A stretch of 64,000 bases of DNA, taken from the NCBI GenBank assembly GCA_017163975.1, contig JAFFSR010000300.1, positions 823,501 to 887,500 of the forward strand. Direction: 5' to 3'. Positions 11,120-22,691 of the stretch are shown one piece after another. Positions within the stretch are counted from its first letter, which is position 1; each line of letters starts with the position of its first letter. Position numbers and translations under genes: made by a program. The notes beneath the pieces are model-generated. The model was not told where the DNA came from. It worked only from the letters and a program-made list of their open reading frames with translations, and did no database searches. The DNA is from Anastatus disparis. Its lineage: Eukaryota; Arthropoda; Insecta; Hymenoptera; Eupelmidae.

Positions 11120-11660
11120 TTATAAAGATTTTATGAAGATTGTATTAGGGGCATGAGGGGTTATGAGGGGTAACTTGTAGAGCGAGGAGGTGATTTATGG
11201 AGTGAGGGGTGAGTGGGTAGTAGAGGTGTGACTGGGGTAGTGAGGGGTATCTTTTTTTTTTTTTTTTTTAAAAGACATTTCAAGAGATATTTTAACGTTA
11301 TTTCGAGGGGTGACTTGTGATTTTTTGAGGAGGAGAGAAAAAAAATGAGGGGTTGTAGTGAAGAGGTAGTAGTGGAAAGGGTGATAGTAGTGGTATAGAA
11401 AATGAGTAACAAATACATTGATTAAATAATGTATATTTAGCTAAATTATCTGAGGGGGGTATGAGTGATGTACGAGGGGTAGCAAAAGGAGTGACTTGGG
11501 TAGAGAGGGGTGACTGGGGTAGTGAGGGGTGTCTTTTTTTTTTTTTTTTTTTCTCTCAAAAAAGATTATTTATAGACAGATTTTTGCGTTATTTTGAGGG
11601 GTGAATTGTGATGTTTCAAGCATACAAAATAAGGAGAGGAATAATGAGGGGTAGGAGAGA
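11120..11660. repeat. G-rich tandem duplication (TGAGGGGT motif)
   Basis: Two imperfect copies of a unit about 290 bp long (one around 11150-11370, one around 11450-11660) share GTGACTGGGGTAGTGAGGGG, a following T17-T20 tract, a CGTTATTT(C/T)GAGGGGTG phrase and GTGAT. TGAGGGGT recurs many times. The runs of four Gs on one strand could form quadruplexes. Confidence 0.7.
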
Positions 11661-11693
11661 AGGTTTTTTTTCATATAACTATATAATATAGGG

Positions 11694-11710
11694 ATATATA
11701 TATATATATG

Positions 11711-11755
<45 letters not shown>
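11694..11755. repeat. (TA)n microsatellite
   Basis: TA dinucleotide run broken once by TG near 11709. Confidence 0.9.
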
Positions 11756-11758
<3 letters not shown>

Positions 11759-11759
11759 T

Positions 11760-12390
11760 TATTATATCAAAGTAAAGAATTGAGACTTTTTTTTCATGAA
11801 TATATTTGCATTATTGTCACATACATACATAAACATACACACGTACACCTTTGACATACATATACACAAATATAAATATATACACATGCACACACATACA
11901 CACATATCCACATACACACATTCACAATATCCGTCACTCCAGCTCCGTGATCGTCTCTCTGTCTCCGTCTCTCCAACTGCGTCTCTCTAACACCGTCTCT
12001 CCGTCTTCGTCTCTCCGACATCGTCTCTACGTCGCCGTTTTTCCGTCTTCATTTCTCCGTCTCTGTTTCTCCGTCTCTGTCTCTCTATCTCTCCGTAATT
12101 ACATTACTACTTATATAGAAATTATTATTTCATTATATTGGAGTTAAGAATTAAGATTTCTTTTTTTTACGTAAATATCTTTTGCATTATCGTCACATAA
12201 ATACATGCACATCCACACGTGCACCTTTAACGTACACATACACATTTACACATTTACAGATACATACTCATACATACTTACACATACACACATATACACA
12301 TACATACTCATACATACTTACACAGACACACATATATACATAAACACATATACATATATACACATACACACATATACACATACACATATA
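11760..12390. repeat. duplicated block of CACATA and CTCCGTCT microsatellites
   Basis: Two related blocks about 370 bp apart (from 11760 and from 12125) share AAGAATT.AGA, T-rich tract, GCATTAT.GTCACATA and CACACGT.CACCTTT. Each then runs into CACATA-type repeats. The first also carries a pyrimidine-rich array based on CTCCGTCT (11938-12090). ORFs here are low-complexity and not genes. Confidence 0.8.
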
Positions 12391-12850
12391 TAAAACTTAT
12401 TGTTCACTAAATATATGTATTCTAGACTAAAAATGAAACATTTTTCTTTCAACACAAGATTTTCTATCTTTCTTAGTTTATGAGATAATCATGGTTGAAA
12501 AAATAGTACACGTTATTTTCAACAAAAATAGTTCTATTAAGTTTTTACAATAGTTTGATACTTTTTGATAGGAAATTTATTAAAACATTAATTTAAACAA
12601 AAAATTTGAGTTGATAAAAATATTCCATTACTTTGAATTTTTAACCACAAAATTTTTAATTTTTATTTTGGAAACCAAATGGAACATATTCCCAGACTCA
12701 TTGATTTTTATTATTTAGCTGTGTAAATTAATGTTAAATTTTTCGTATGTATATATATATATATATATATATATACCTACAAGTTCTATAGATTTAATGT
12801 TATAACTAAGAGTATTATTTTATTAAAATTTCATAAACTGGAATAAAATA
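12391..12850. other. AT-rich stretch with short (TA)n run
   Basis: No gene. A TA run sits at about 12750-12773. Otherwise nothing recognisable. Confidence 0.4.
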
Positions 12851-14068
12851 ATATGTGAACGAAAATTATTTTAAATAAATTTCAAAGATATACACTTTTT
12901 TCAAACAATTTTTAAACAGTGACTATTCCATTACATTAAAAAATACACAACTGTTTGCGAATAAATTTTTTTTTTTTGAAACTATTAAACAAAATTCATT
13001 TTTTAAAAAGCTATATTGCAGGGTACCTTGAAAATTTCATTAATAGTATCAAATATTTTCTAAAAATGATATGAATGGTTTTTGTATAAATGGTATGGAA
13101 AAAAGCAAATTTTCGAAGGTTCTTTCATTAAATATAATTTAAACCACAAGAGAGGTTGAGATTTGAGACCTTGAGACACCTTGAGATTTATTTTATTGAA
13201 GGAAATGTATCTGCCTGAACCTTAAAGGAACGGTAACTGATCATTCGACCCTATGTTTTGCTAAATCAAATATATAAAGCATTTAATTAAAAATATATGT
13301 TGTTGTACAGTACTAAATATTTATGTTGTTTGAACAAATAATATAAATAATTATAAGACATAGGTTTTAATTAAAAAACCTAATCTAAAATTTTTGAATA
13401 TGAATGTAATTGCATCCATAAAATAAAGTTTTTAATAAAATATTTGTTTGAAATTAAGAAAGAATTTTTACACAATATTATATAATGAGAAAATAAATTA
13501 ACTGTTAAGTTATACTGACTTCGATATTGCGAAATGCGCACGTCTTAACAGTTAAAATCACAATATTTGAACAATTTTTATTTATTTAAATTTAAGCTTT
13601 CAGTATATGAACGAAATATGAGAAATAATAAATAAAATTTATTTTAAGTCTTTCAACGTTTTCTTGATTATATTAGTTATTGTAAAAAAAAAACGATTCT
13701 TTGATTAGAAAAAGACAAATATACTCGACCTGCTCTTAAATTTTTTGTTTTAGTTTTCTTAAAAATTATTTGCGTGGTTTAAATTATATTTAATGAAAGA
13801 ACCTTCGAAAATTTGCTTTCTCCATACCATTTATGCAAAAACCATTCATATCATTTTTAGAAAATATATGATATTATTAATGGAATTTTCAAGGCACCGT
13901 GCAATTTAGCTTTTAAAAAAATGAGTTTTGTTAAATAGTTTCAAAAAAGAATAATTTATTCGCAAACAGTTGTGTATTTTTTAATGTAATAGAATAGTCA
14001 CTGTTTAAAAATTGTTTGAAAAAAAGTGTACATCTTTGAAATTTATTTAAAATAATTTTCGTTCATAT
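12851..14068. mobile_element. 1.2-kb palindromic element with asymmetric loop
   Basis: The arms, about 300 bp each (12851-13148 and 13762-14068), are near-complementary, from GAACGAAAATTATTTTAAAT at the outer end to GTGGTTTAAATTATATTTAA at the inner end. The loop 13149-13761 is not symmetrical and includes one end of the TTAA-type MITE family (13695-13735). No coding capacity. The right end is directly joined to the LTR at 14069. Confidence 0.75.
13690..13739. mobile_element. solitary end of the TTAA MITE family
   Basis: TTGATTAGAAAAAGAC followed by TCGACCTGCTCTTAA matches the right ends of the copies at 31883 and 46551. The partner end is not visible. Confidence 0.6.
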
Positions 14069-14371
14069 TGTAACGCCTGGGGTAGCGATGTATATATATA
14101 TATATATATATATATAGGCAGAAGGAAAATGGGATCTGGAAAATAACAAGTTAGAACTATATAAGTTTGACTATATAAGTTTATTGAATAGCCAAAGCGA
14201 CTAAGCGCAGTGGCTGGTGGAGTAAGACTTAAGTACAAGTAAGCAGTCTCAAAGCTGCTTCTTCCTCGTCTGATATGAGCCTGCGCAGAGGCGTTCTCAT
14301 GTATACGCTGACATGTGTATTGGTGCGCTTACAGCGCCATACGCATATATACAAGTGTGAGTGTCCCCACA
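14069..14371 (-). mobile_element. 3' LTR of a retrotransposon (minus strand)
   Basis: On the minus strand the unit starts TGTGGGGACACTC and ends GGCGTTACA, that is TG...CA. It is immediately preceded by a purine tract (GGGGGGAAGTGA, 14372-14383) that fits a polypurine tract. The 303-bp length is ordinary for insect Ty3/gypsy-like LTRs. A TA microsatellite lies inside (14090-14115). The matching upstream LTR is not in the window. Internal sequence should lie at higher coordinates. Confidence 0.65.
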
Positions 14372-15249
14372 TCACTTCCCCCCAATAATTAAATTTTTGT
14401 TAAGGGTAATTTTATTTATTCACAAAAGCGCAATAAAGTGCATGTTTTACATCACAGATAGGTTAACAATTAGAGTCAGTCTTTTCCATACAATATAAGT
14501 TATAAAACGCAATAACAATTAGATTAAAAAGATCGTAGTAAAATTCGCATTAAGTATGAAAGATCGCAGTAACATTTCAAGTATCGCAGTTATTATCACA
14601 GCCTAAGATTTACAGTACATATGTAATTATTTAACAATCATTAAAGATTCACAAAGTTTTTTATTACAGTGAGAACTGCTAATGTTTATTGTCTTTTTAA
14701 TTAGGAATATTTTAGGATTCACATATAGTTTTGCAAAAATAAAATGCTTTATTACAGTGAATACTGTTAATATTTATTAGCTATTTATCGCTATTAATGA
14801 TTAATTCACTTAAAAGTGCAGTGAAAAGGAACTTTTTTATAAAATTGCGCAACACACAAAAAAAATGGTACGCACGGAACAAGTTTAGTGCTTGTTACAG
14901 ATTGCATTAAGGTACTTGAGTATATTTACATATTATGCACTTATGGTGCTTTATTTTCAAGAATGAGCGCTATTATGTACTACATTAGGTTCGTTGTGAA
15001 ATATTACAAAAGATTTACATAATCGCAGAATTTTTGCGCATTTGTTATTGCAGTCAAATGCACTATAAAGTTACAGATTATGCTTGTGTGTGTGTACAAC
15101 TCACTTTATTATAATTTGTTGACAAGAGTGGTTAATGCATTGCAATTTTTTCAGTTGTCAAGATAATTATTACTTATTAGATTAAGTAGCATCAATTTAC
15201 TATAATACAAATTGCTTATTTGGCGTATGCTAAGTTGCATCAACGAATA
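14372..15249 (-). other. presumed internal 3' region of the LTR element
   Basis: After the polypurine tract there are about 870 bp of AT-rich DNA with no ORF. Short phrases recur (TTACAGTGA..ACTG.TAAT.TTTAT near 14664 and 14753), suggesting local duplication. I cannot recognise gag, pol or env. Confidence 0.3.
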
Positions 15250-15456
15250 TAGACGCTTATAGAAGCGTACTCTTAAATGGGAAATTTCTGCCAAAAATGA
15301 GTTACCCAGCTACTGAGGGCGCCACTAGATTCCATGTATTTTTATATCTATATATATCAAATTTTTCATACGTATAGATGTACAAACAATGTTAAAGTGT
15401 TACCCAGCGTTTCGGACGAAAAATTTTACCCAGAAGTATCCTTCTATAAGCGTCTA
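15250..15456. mobile_element. 207-bp MITE with TAGACGCTTATAGAAG ends
   Basis: Inverted ends TAGACGCTTATAGAAG lie at 15250-15265 and, complemented, at 15441-15456. Left flank is TA and the right flank begins TC. Further inner complementarity (GTACTC / AGTATC) is weak. It fits a small Tc1/mariner-type MITE. Confidence 0.7.
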
Positions 15457-15796
15457 TCTTCTTTGGTTGCATGAATCAAAAATAAGAAGTTGAGTGTACA
15501 AAATGCAGAGTGCATATTATGATTAATATGATTAAGAAATCAAAATTTTAAGTAGTACACTTGACTGTTTAGAAAAAGAAATTGTTATAAACGTGAATTT
15601 ACTTTACTTTCAAGATGATGCGTTAACTGGAACGCAATTTATTGCAAGAATGTGTCTCTGTATATAAAAAGAATAAACAGAGTATAAAAAATATAAAAAG
15701 TGAAGTGAAATGAAAAAAATAAACCGGGTAATTAGCTATTGCACAATTACAAAGGTGTTAGTAGGAGGTACGCAGGTGTGGACCGCCGTGGATCTA

Positions 15797-15976
15797 GTTG
15801 TAGAAGACCCAAACCTCGAAACGCTCATAGTGTGAAGTCCCAGATGTTATGGGGTTCTTCTGCGTGACGTAAGCACCGAGGTTGATGAGCTGCCTGCGCA
15901 TAGTGTCACGCATACTGATCTTACAGTTGAGCGCTAGGAAGTTGAATGAGGGCACCTATGTAGTGATGACGTCCAT
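15797..15976 (-). pseudogene. unidentified coding relic
   Basis: On the minus strand an ATG at 15976 is followed after six codons by TAG. A stop-free run of 53 codons (15955-15797) then gives a non-repetitive, ordinary-composition protein containing NFLALNCKISMRDTMRRQL, INLGAYVTQKNPITSGTSHY and ERFEVWVFYN. The stretch is GC-richer than its surroundings. I do not recognise the family. It lies in the orientation expected for an internal gene of the LTR element at 14069, but it could also be a host or other transposon fragment. Confidence 0.35.
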
Positions 15977-16680
15977 GATAAAGCGTGGGCTAACGTACTA
16001 TAAAAATAATCATAAATTTTGTGTTATTAAAACAATGTGTTTGGATTAATTTTGAGGTTATAACCTCAAAATGATTCATATTGTATATTGGTAATAAAAT
16101 ACTAAACTGAATAACATATTGAAAATTATACAATAAAATTTAGCATAATTTTAATTACTTACGTATTCATTAATCCGAATTGAAATTTAATAATGAAATA
16201 TTAGTGATAGTTTCAATGTAGCTCTGATATAAGTCTCAAGGTCCTCAAGAGAAACGTGCAAGTATACGGGCCTGCTTAGAGACACACACAATGCTTATAG
16301 CAGTCTACAATTTTTGTCTACCGAAATTCGGCACGCTATTGGTTGGTTCCCCACACGGACATCTTCGGGCGAGTTTGGGCTGTTGCTTAAGTAAAGCGAT
16401 GCTACTAACTTTAATATATTTATAGTAATATTTATTATAAACATGATAAAGTTTTCTATAGTTTGAAAATCTCCCGTCTCTTACAAAATATAGTAATTTT
16501 TATCACAAACTATAATTATACTTATTATACTATTTCTGTTTGTGCACAAATAAAATATACCTTGGATAATGAGTTTTTGCATTACCATATTGTATATTTA
16601 CAAATCCCAATTGGATGTTCCGGGATATTAAGATATCGCGGTAAATTGTGGGGCTATCACTCCAATATTTTTTTCTAGAA
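15977..16680. other. no gene recognised
   Basis: Mixed AT-rich DNA with a GC-richer patch at 16240-16400. ORFs at 16463-16739 on both strands overlap each other and look fortuitous. Confidence 0.35.
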
Positions 16681-16850
16681 TTTACTCTAGTATACCATCC
16701 AGAAAAAATCCGAACCTCTGAATCACGGATTTTGTTCAAACTTTGCGTTAAGTTTTTAGATGTTAAAATACAGAGGAAATTGAAATTTTAGACCTTGAAG
16801 CTCTATATTTTCTTAATTGTAGACATTTAAGGATGTAACGACTCATATTA
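16681..16850. mobile_element. fragment of the CTAGGAGAG palindromic MITE family
   Basis: AAATCCGAACCTCTGAATC, CACGGATTTTG and TTTTTAGATGTTAAAATA match the left arm of the full copy at 47214-47879 (CTCCGGATCATGGATTTTG, TTTTCAGATATCAAAATA). Only one arm is present, and it is cut close to the foldback element at 16864. Confidence 0.6.
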
Positions 16851-17085
16851 ATAGGGTCATTAACCCTTACAGAAAAAAAACTATAATCGATGACCGTAGT
16901 GAATTATAGTCTAGGATTGTAGTGATACTATATCCATGTATTATAATATATTATATTAATGAAGTATAGTTTCTTATATTATTTTCGCGCTACTATAATC
17001 GGAGGATATATTAATCATAATGTTTACATACTATAGGTCTATAGTTGGTCGTCTTATAGTGTACTGATAGGTTTATAGTTTATAG

Positions 17086-19345
17086 ACTCATCGTTTATGG
17101 GTTTATGGTTTAGAAATTTATGGTTTATAAGTTTATGGTTTATAAGTTTATGGTTTATAAGTTTATGGTTTATGGGTTTATGGTTTATGAGTTTATGGTT
17201 TATGGTTTTATGGTTTATGGATTTATGGTTTATAGGTTTATGGTTTATTGGATTATGGGTTTACGGGTTTATGGGTTAATTATTTATGGTTTCTGGGTTT
17301 ATAGTTTATAGGTTCATGGTTTATGGGTTTATAGTTTATTAATTTATGTTTAATGGGTTTATGGTTTATGGTTTATTATATATGGGTTTATGGGTCTATC
17401 ATTTATGGTTCATAGGTTTATGGTTCATGTGCTTATGTTTAATGAGTTTCTAGCTTATGGGTTTACGGTTTATGGGCTTATGGTTTATGGATTAAAAGGG
17501 TTTATGGTTTATGGTGTTATAGTTTATGGGCTTATGGTTTATGGGCTCATGATTTATGGGTTTATGGTGTATGACTGAATGATTTATGGGTTTATGGGTT
17601 TATAGTTTATGGGTTTATGGTGTATAAGTTTATGTTTTATGGGTTTATGAACTATGGGTTTATGGGTTTATGGGTTTATGGTTTATGGTTTTATGGTCTC
17701 TGGTTTATGAGTTTATGAGTTTATAGTTTATGGTTAATGAAATTATGATTTATGGTTTATCGTTTATGGGTTAATGGGTTTCTCGATTATGGTTCATAGG
17801 TTTATGGTTCATGTGCTTATGTTTTATGAGTTTCTGGTCAATGGGTTTATGGTTTATGGCCTTATGGTTTATGGATTAAACGGGCTTATGGTTTATGGAT
17901 TTATGGTTTATGCTTTATGGGTTTATATTTTATGGGTTTATGGTTTATACATTGTTAGTTTGATTCATTGGTTGTTGAGTTTCCAGGTTATGGGTTTTCG
18001 GTTTATGGTTTTATGGTGCAAGGGTTTATGGTTTATGGGTTTATAGGTTTATGGTTTATGGGTTTATGATTTATGGGTTTATGTTTTGTGGGTTTGTGGT
18101 TCATGGGTTTATGGTTTATGGGTTTATAGTTTATGAGTTTATGGTTTATGGGTTTATGATTCATGGGTTTATGATTTATAGGTGTATGGTTTATGGATTG
18201 ATGGTTTATGGTTTTATGAATTATGGGTTTATGGTTCGTGAGTTTATGGTTTATCGGTTAATAGTTTATGGGTTTATGGTTTATGGGTTTATAGCTTATG
18301 GGTTTATGGTTCATGGGATTATAGTTTATGGGTTTTTGGATTATGGGTTTATGGTTTATTGTTCATGATCCATGGGATTATGGCTTATGAGTTTATGGTT
18401 AATGGGTTTTAAGGTTTGTGGGTTTATAGTTTATGGGTTTATGGTTTATGATTTATGGGTTTATAGTTTATGGGTTTACGGTTCATAGGATTATAGTTTA
18501 TGGGTTTTTGGTTTATGGGTTTATGGTTTATTGTTCATGATTCATGGGTTTATGGCTTATGAGTTTATGGTTAATGGGTTTATGGTTTGTGGGTTTATAG
18601 TTTATGGGTTTATGGTTTATGATTCATGGGTTTATGATTTATGGGTTTATGATTAATGGGTTTATGGTTTATGGTTTATGGATTTATAGTTTATAGGCTT
18701 ATGGTTAATGGGTTTATCGTTTATGCGTTTGTGGTTTATGGTTTATAGGTTTATGAATTATTGTTAATGGTTTTATGAGTTTATCGATTATGGTTCATGG
18801 GTTGATGATTCATGTGCTGATGTTTTATGAGTTGACGATTTATATGTTTATGGTTTATAGGCTTATGGTTAAGGGATTAACAAGGTTAATAACTCATGGT
18901 GTTATGATTCATATGCCTATAGCTTATAAGCTCATGATTTATGGGTTTATGGTTTATGAGTTAATGGTTTATAAAATCATAGATTATGTGTTTATAATGT
19001 ATGGGTTTATGGCTAATAAGTTTATGTCTTTTGAATTTATGGTTAATAGATTTATAGTTTATGGGTTCGTGGCTTATGCTTTATGGGTATATATTTCATG
19101 GGTTTATGGTTTATACATTGTTAGTTTATGGTTCATTAGTTGTTGAGTTTCCAGGTTATGGGTTTTCAGTTTATGGTTTTATGGTGTAAGGGTTTATGAT
19201 TTATGAGTGTATTGTTTATGGGCTTATGATTCATAAGTTTATGTATCTATAGAATTATGGGTTTATTGTTGGTGGTTTCTGAATTTATAGTTCATGAATT
19301 GACGGTTTAGTGGCTTATGGTTTTGAAGTTTATAGGTTAATAGAT
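17086..19345. repeat. left arm: 15-bp minisatellite, T/G-rich orientation
   Basis: Degenerate tandem copies of TTTATGGTTTATGGG. Higher-order copies are visible: the phrase TGGTTCATGTGCTTATG recurs near 17424 and 17807, and a diverged form (TGATTCATGTGCTGATG) near 18806, each followed by a GGATTAA(A/C) interruption. Open frames through it (MVYGF-type pentapeptides) are a by-product of a 15-bp unit and are not genes. Confidence 0.95.
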
Positions 19346-21895
19346 TCATAGTTGAAAAACCATAAACCCATAAACCATAAAATTCTACACTCAAGAATTA
19401 TAAATCATGAACCCATATACCATAACCCATAGATCATAAACTATGAACCTATAAATTATGACCCATGAATTCATAAACAATAAATACATAAACTATAAAC
19501 TATAAACTATAAACCCATAAACCATGAACCATGAACCATGAATCTATGAAGTATAAAACCAAATAACATGAACCTATAAACTATGAACCTATACATTATA
19601 AACCCATGAACCATAAACCTATGAACCATCAACCTTTAAATCATGAGCTTATGAACTATGAACCTATGAAGTATAATCCATAAACCATGAACCATCAACC
19701 CATGAACCATAGGGCCACAAACCATGAACCCATAAACCATAAACTCATAAATCCATAAGCCCAAAATCCATAAACCAGAAACCCATTAACCATAAACCCG
19801 TATACCATTATCCCAAAAACCATAAACCCATTAACGATAAGCTTATGAACCATAAACTCATAAACGATTGACCCATAAATCAAAAACCAAAAAATAATAA
19901 AAACATACACCGTAAAACTATGATGAACTTATGAACTATGAACACATAAACCAATAGACCATAAACCCATAAACCCACAAATCATGAACCCATAAATTAT
20001 AAACCATAAACCATAAACCTATAGACCATAAACTCATAATCCATAAACACATTAACCCTAAACCTATAAATATAAACCATAAACTTATAAACCATAAACC
20101 TATAAACCATAAATCCATCAATCAAAAGCTTATGAACTATTAACTTATGCACTATAAACCATATACCATGAACCCATGAACCATAAACCATAAACACTCA
20201 AATCCATAAACCATAAACCCGTTATCCATAAGACTATAAACCATAAACCCATAAATCATAAACCCATAAACCATAACACCATGAACCATAAACCCTTTTT
20301 ATCTATAAAGAATAAGCCTATGAACCATAAACCCATAGACCAGAAACTCATAAAACCAGAACACATAAACCATTAACCATAAACCCATGAACCATTGACC
20401 AATTAACCATAAACTCATAAACCATAAACCCGTAAACCATAAATACAAACCCATAAACCATAATCCCATAAACCATAAACCCATAAATCATAAGCCCATA
20501 AACCATCAACCCGTAAACCATAACCCCATAAACCATAACACCATAAGCCATTAACCCGTTTAATCCATAAACTATAAACCCATGAACTATTAACCCATGA
20601 ACCCATAAACCATAAACCCATAATCTATAAACCCATAAAACATATACTCATACACCATAAACCTAGAAGTCATGAGCTCATAAACCATAAACTCATAAAC
20701 TATAAACCCATAAACCATGAACCCATAAACTATGAACCCAAAAACCATAAACCCATTAACAATAAACGCATAAACCCATAAACCCATAAACCATGAACCT
20801 ATAAACCCTAAACCCATGAACCCATGAACCCATAAATCATAAACCCATGAACTATAAATCCATAAACCATAAACCCAGAAACTATAAACTTATGAACCAT
20901 AAACCCATAAACCTTAAACTCATAACCCATAAACTATAAACTTATAAACTATAAACTTAGAAACCATAAACCCATAAATCATAAACCCAAAAACCATAAA
21001 CAATAAATCCATAAACCCATAATCCCATAAACCATAAACCTATAAACCATAAACCCATGAACTTATAAACTCATAAACCATAAACCTATAAACCATAAAC
21101 CCATAAACTATAAATCCATAAACCATAAACCCATGAACCATAAACCCATAAACCATAAACTCATAAACCATAAACCCAGAAACCATAAACCCATAAACCA
21201 TAAACTTATAACCCATAAACCATAAACTTATAACCCATAAACCATAAACTTATAACCCATAAACCCATAAACCATAAACTTATAACGCATAAACCATAAA
21301 CTTATAAACCATAAACCCATAAACTTATAAACTATAAACTTATAAACCATAAACCCATATACTTATAAACCATAAACTTATAAACCATAAACTTATAAAC
21401 CATAAACTTATAAACTTATAAACCATAAACTTATAAACCATAAACTTATAAACCATAAACTTATAAACCATAAACTTATAAACCATAAACTTATAAACCA
21501 TAAACTTATAAGCCATAAACTTATAAACCATAAACTTATAAACCATAAACTTATAAACCATAAACTTATAAACCATAAACTTATAAACCATAAACTTATA
21601 AACCATAAACTTATAAACCATAAACTTATAAACCATAAACTTATAAACCATAAACTTATAAACCATAAACTCATAAACCATAAACTCATAAACCATAAAC
21701 TTATAAACCATAAACTTATAAACCATAAACTTATAAACCATAAACTTATAAACCATAAACTTATAAACCATAAACTTATAAACCATAAACTTATAAACCA
21801 TAAACTTATAAACCATAAACTTATAAACCATAAACTTATAAACCATAAAGTTATAAACCATAAACTTATAAACCATAAACTTATAAACCATAAAC
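19346..21895. repeat. right arm: inverted 15-bp minisatellite, with homogeneous outer tract
   Basis: The same unit in reverse complement (CCCATAAACCATAAA). Landmarks mirror the left arm, for example CCCGTTTAATCCATAAAC near 20555 against GGATTAAACGGGC near 17870. From about 21355 to 21895 the array changes to nearly identical ACTTATAAACCATAA units, about 36 in a row, with one or two substitutions. The left arm has only a few such units near 17120-17165. Confidence 0.95.
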
Positions 21896-22119
21896 TGTCT
21901 ATAAACTATAAACCTATCAGTGCACTATAAGACGACCAACTATAGACCTATAGTATGTAAACATTATGATTAATATATTCTCCGATTATAGTAGCGCAAA
22001 AATAATATAAGAAACTATACTTTTTTACTATAATATATTGTAATACATGAATATAGTATCACTTCAATCCTAGACTATAATTCACTACGGTCATCGATTA
22101 TAGTTTTTTTCTGTAAGGG

Positions 22120-22691
22120 ATAACAAAAAAATAATAATACGTATGAAATTGAAAACAATATTTATCGGTCGATGTCGATAATAAACAAAACTAAATAGTT
22201 GTATGGATCTAGTTAAAAGAATAGACAATAAATCATTCTATTTTTATCTTCAATAATTAATTAGATTGATAATCATAAAAAATTTGTATAGATATATATT
22301 CTTTTACATAAATTATAAAGAAATAAAATGCTTTATTGATGAATAGGTAATGAAGAAATGAAATAGTTCATTCCTTTATTTAGAATGAATAATGATTGTT
22401 TAAAAACATTCTACAATTGAATACTTTATTTTGATAAAACAAAGATAAACAAAGAGATGATTTTTTATTTATTCATGCAAAGTATAAAAGAATTAGAATT
22501 TTTCTTATTTAATTATATTAATCAATACAGAATATTCTATACCTTCCTTGAAAATCAAATAGCTTTTATTAGCAAGAAATGAGAATAGAAATTAAAAATT
22601 CTATATCTCGCAATAAAAAAGGATATTATCAATACTTAATTGATAGTAATAGGATATATTAAATACAGTTATTTAATTTTACTATTAAATA
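22120..22691. other. AT-rich spacer, no gene
   Basis: No ORF, repeat family or RNA signal recognised between the foldback element and the hAT element. Confidence 0.4.

Larger units (their letters stand above)
16864..22119. mobile_element. 5.3-kb foldback (FB-like) element with minisatellite arms
   Basis: Both ends read CCCTTACAGAAAAAAA inward. About 225 bp of near-identical terminal inverted repeat follow (16864-17085 and 21896-22119). The rest is two head-to-head tandem arrays of a 15-bp unit (TTTATGGTTTATGGG on the left, its complement on the right), with the switch of orientation near 19350. No transposase is encoded. The design, long inverted repeats made of short tandem units, is that of Drosophila FB elements. 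The flanks (TTAA left, ATAA right) do not give a clear target duplication. Confidence 0.85.

Noticed and set aside
11794..12393. Several short ORFs in the microsatellite block
   Set aside because: Pure products of CACATA and CTCCGTCT repeats.
21340..21891. 183-codon MVYKF pentapeptide-repeat ORF and the similar ORFs across 17097-20817
   Set aside because: A 15-bp tandem unit without stops is automatically open in several frames on both strands. No start context or non-repeat flank supports a protein.
17086..21895. CRISPR array or telomeric repeat
   Set aside because: Repeats are contiguous with no spacers, and the unit is not TTAGG or another telomere repeat; the array is enclosed in inverted termini.
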